Positions 63,277 to 64,000 of a DNA stretch of 64,000 nt are shown piece after piece. A program made the translations under genes and the position numbers. Each line of letters starts with the position of its first letter. The stretch's first letter is position 1. The notes beneath the pieces were generated by a model that saw nothing but the letters and a program-made list of their open reading frames with translations, was not told the origin of the DNA and searched no databases. Origin of the DNA: Flavobacterium cerinum. Lineage in GTDB: Bacteria > Bacteroidota > Bacteroidia > Flavobacteriales > Flavobacteriaceae. The stretch covers positions 1 through 64,000 of the forward strand of contig NZ_SBII01000010.1 of the NCBI RefSeq assembly GCF_004028155.1, given 5' to 3'.

Positions 63277-64000
63277 TTAGGTAAGCATTCCGCCGTCTAC
63301 ATTCAGGGTTTGTCCTGTAATGTAAGCAGACATGTCTGATGCCAGGAAAACGCAGGCATTTGCCACATCTTCCGGAGTTCCTCCTCTTTTCAAAGGAATA
63401 CTATCAGCCCATCCTTTTACAACGTCTTCACCTAATTTAGCAGTCATTTCTGTTTCAATAAAACCAGGAGCAATAGCATTACAACGAATGTTTCTTGAAC
63501 CAAGCTCTAAAGCTACCGATTTTGTAAAGCCAATAACACCCGCTTTAGATGCTGCATAATTGGTTTGACCAGCATTACCTGAAACTCCTACCACAGAACT
63601 CATGTTGATGATAGAACCTTTACGCTGCTTAAGCATTGTTTTTTGGATCGCCTTAGTCATATTGAAAACCGACTTAAGGTTTACTTCTATTACTTTATCG
63701 AAATCTTCTTCAGAGATGCGCAGTAATAAATTATCTTTTGTGATACCGGCATTATTGATCAATATATCAACAGTACCAAAGGCAGCAACAACATCATCTA
63801 CCAGTTTTTGTGCTTCGTTAAAATCTCCTGCGTTAGACTGGTATCCTTTAGCTTTAATACCGTAACCGTTAAGTTCTTCTTCAAGTGTTTTAGCTGCTTC
63901 TGCAGAAGCGCTGTATGTAAAAGCAACATTAGCACCATGCTGTGCAAATACTATAGCTATACCACGACCTATCCCTCTGCTTGCGCCGGTAATAATTGCC
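63277..64000 (-). CDS. fabG: 3-oxoacyl-ACP reductase, 5' end outside the window
   Basis: It reduces 3-oxoacyl-ACP with NADPH in fatty acid elongation. The frame is open to the right edge, with the NADPH loop ITGASRGIGRGIA, the NNAG motif in VDILINNAGITKDN, the catalytic serine in INMSSVVG, YAASK with tyrosine and lysine, and the C-terminal GMLT. About 241 residues are visible; only the first few codons are missing. Motifs fit FabG best among short-chain dehydrogenases. The VWA gene follows after 49 bp. Confidence 0.94.
   Translation of the reverse strand, partial: AIITGASRGIGRGIAIVFAQHGANVAFTYSASAEAAKTLEEELNGYGIKAKGYQSNAGDFNEAQKLVDDVVAAFGTVDILINNAGITKDNLLLRISEEDFDKVIEVNLKSVFNMTKAIQKTMLKQRKGSIINMSSVVGVSGNAGQTNYAASKAGVIGFTKSVALELGSRNIRCNAIAPGFIETEMTAKLGEDVVKGWADSIPLKRGGTPEDVANACVFLASDMSAYITGQTLNVDGGMLT

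Overview
The window looks like a chromosomal segment of a low-GC Bacteroidota, most likely a Flavobacteriaceae (Flavobacterium-like). The evidence is a giant PKD protein with a type IX secretion C-terminal domain, several families typical of flavobacteria (DUF3822, DUF4258, DUF3575, fused E1 alpha-beta dehydrogenase, arginine decarboxylase next to a deoxyhypusine-synthase-like gene), and promoters of the Bacteroidota form TTG-N17-23-TAnnTTTG instead of E. coli-like boxes. The best promoters precede tRNA-Val, the aldo/keto reductase, rnpB and uvrA.

Layout. 1-8250 is the accessory part. It holds a small serine hydrolase, a graveyard of gene ends (DUF1810, SUKH-like, IS3-type transposase), the 1659-residue secreted PKD protein, a gene-poor stretch, and a frameshifted, truncated tyrosine recombinase beside tRNA-Val(UAC). 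From about 8250 the window is mostly core genes. 8.4-20.6 kb: proline dehydrogenase, aroB, a polyamine-type operon (arginine decarboxylase, deoxyhypusine-synthase-like protein, acidic protein), a lipoprotein, DinB, PEP carboxylase, an Lrp regulator, and a divergent M14 carboxypeptidase/XRE regulator pair with a cluster of palindromic operators between them. 20.7-34.3 kb: acyltransferase, PhyH dioxygenase, spermidine-synthase-like protein, AraC regulator, DUF417 protein, kdsB, RecD-like helicase, DUF3822-rsmD, rnpB, topoisomerase IB, an Na+/H+ antiporter, dnaX with an A10 slippage site, and a macro-domain gene broken by one stop codon. 34.3-43.7 kb, minus strand: ppx, ppk1, sixA (polyphosphate), pdxH, rnz, a STAS-like protein, pyrB, pyrR and an asymmetric ABC-F ATPase. 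43.7-64 kb: a thioredoxin-like lipoprotein without CxxC, aldo/keto reductase, small GyrI-like and SnoaL-like proteins, uvrA, LOG, an inactive-looking M1 peptidase fused to a barrel-like C-terminus, the E1 fusion, an aldehyde dehydrogenase, an OmpA protein, DUF2461, META, a VWA membrane protein, and fabG running off the right edge.

No CRISPR array, intact insertion sequence, prophage or recognised defence island was seen. The items most worth following are the operator cluster at 19833-20108, the dnaX frameshift site at 33096-33105, the complementary degeneration of the two ABC-F nucleotide sites, the small ORF/leader ahead of the arginine decarboxylase, the bacterial deoxyhypusine-synthase-like gene, and the M1-like/barrel fusion. 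Three single-base lesions (macro domain, AraC 5' end, integrase) could be real mutations or sequencing errors.
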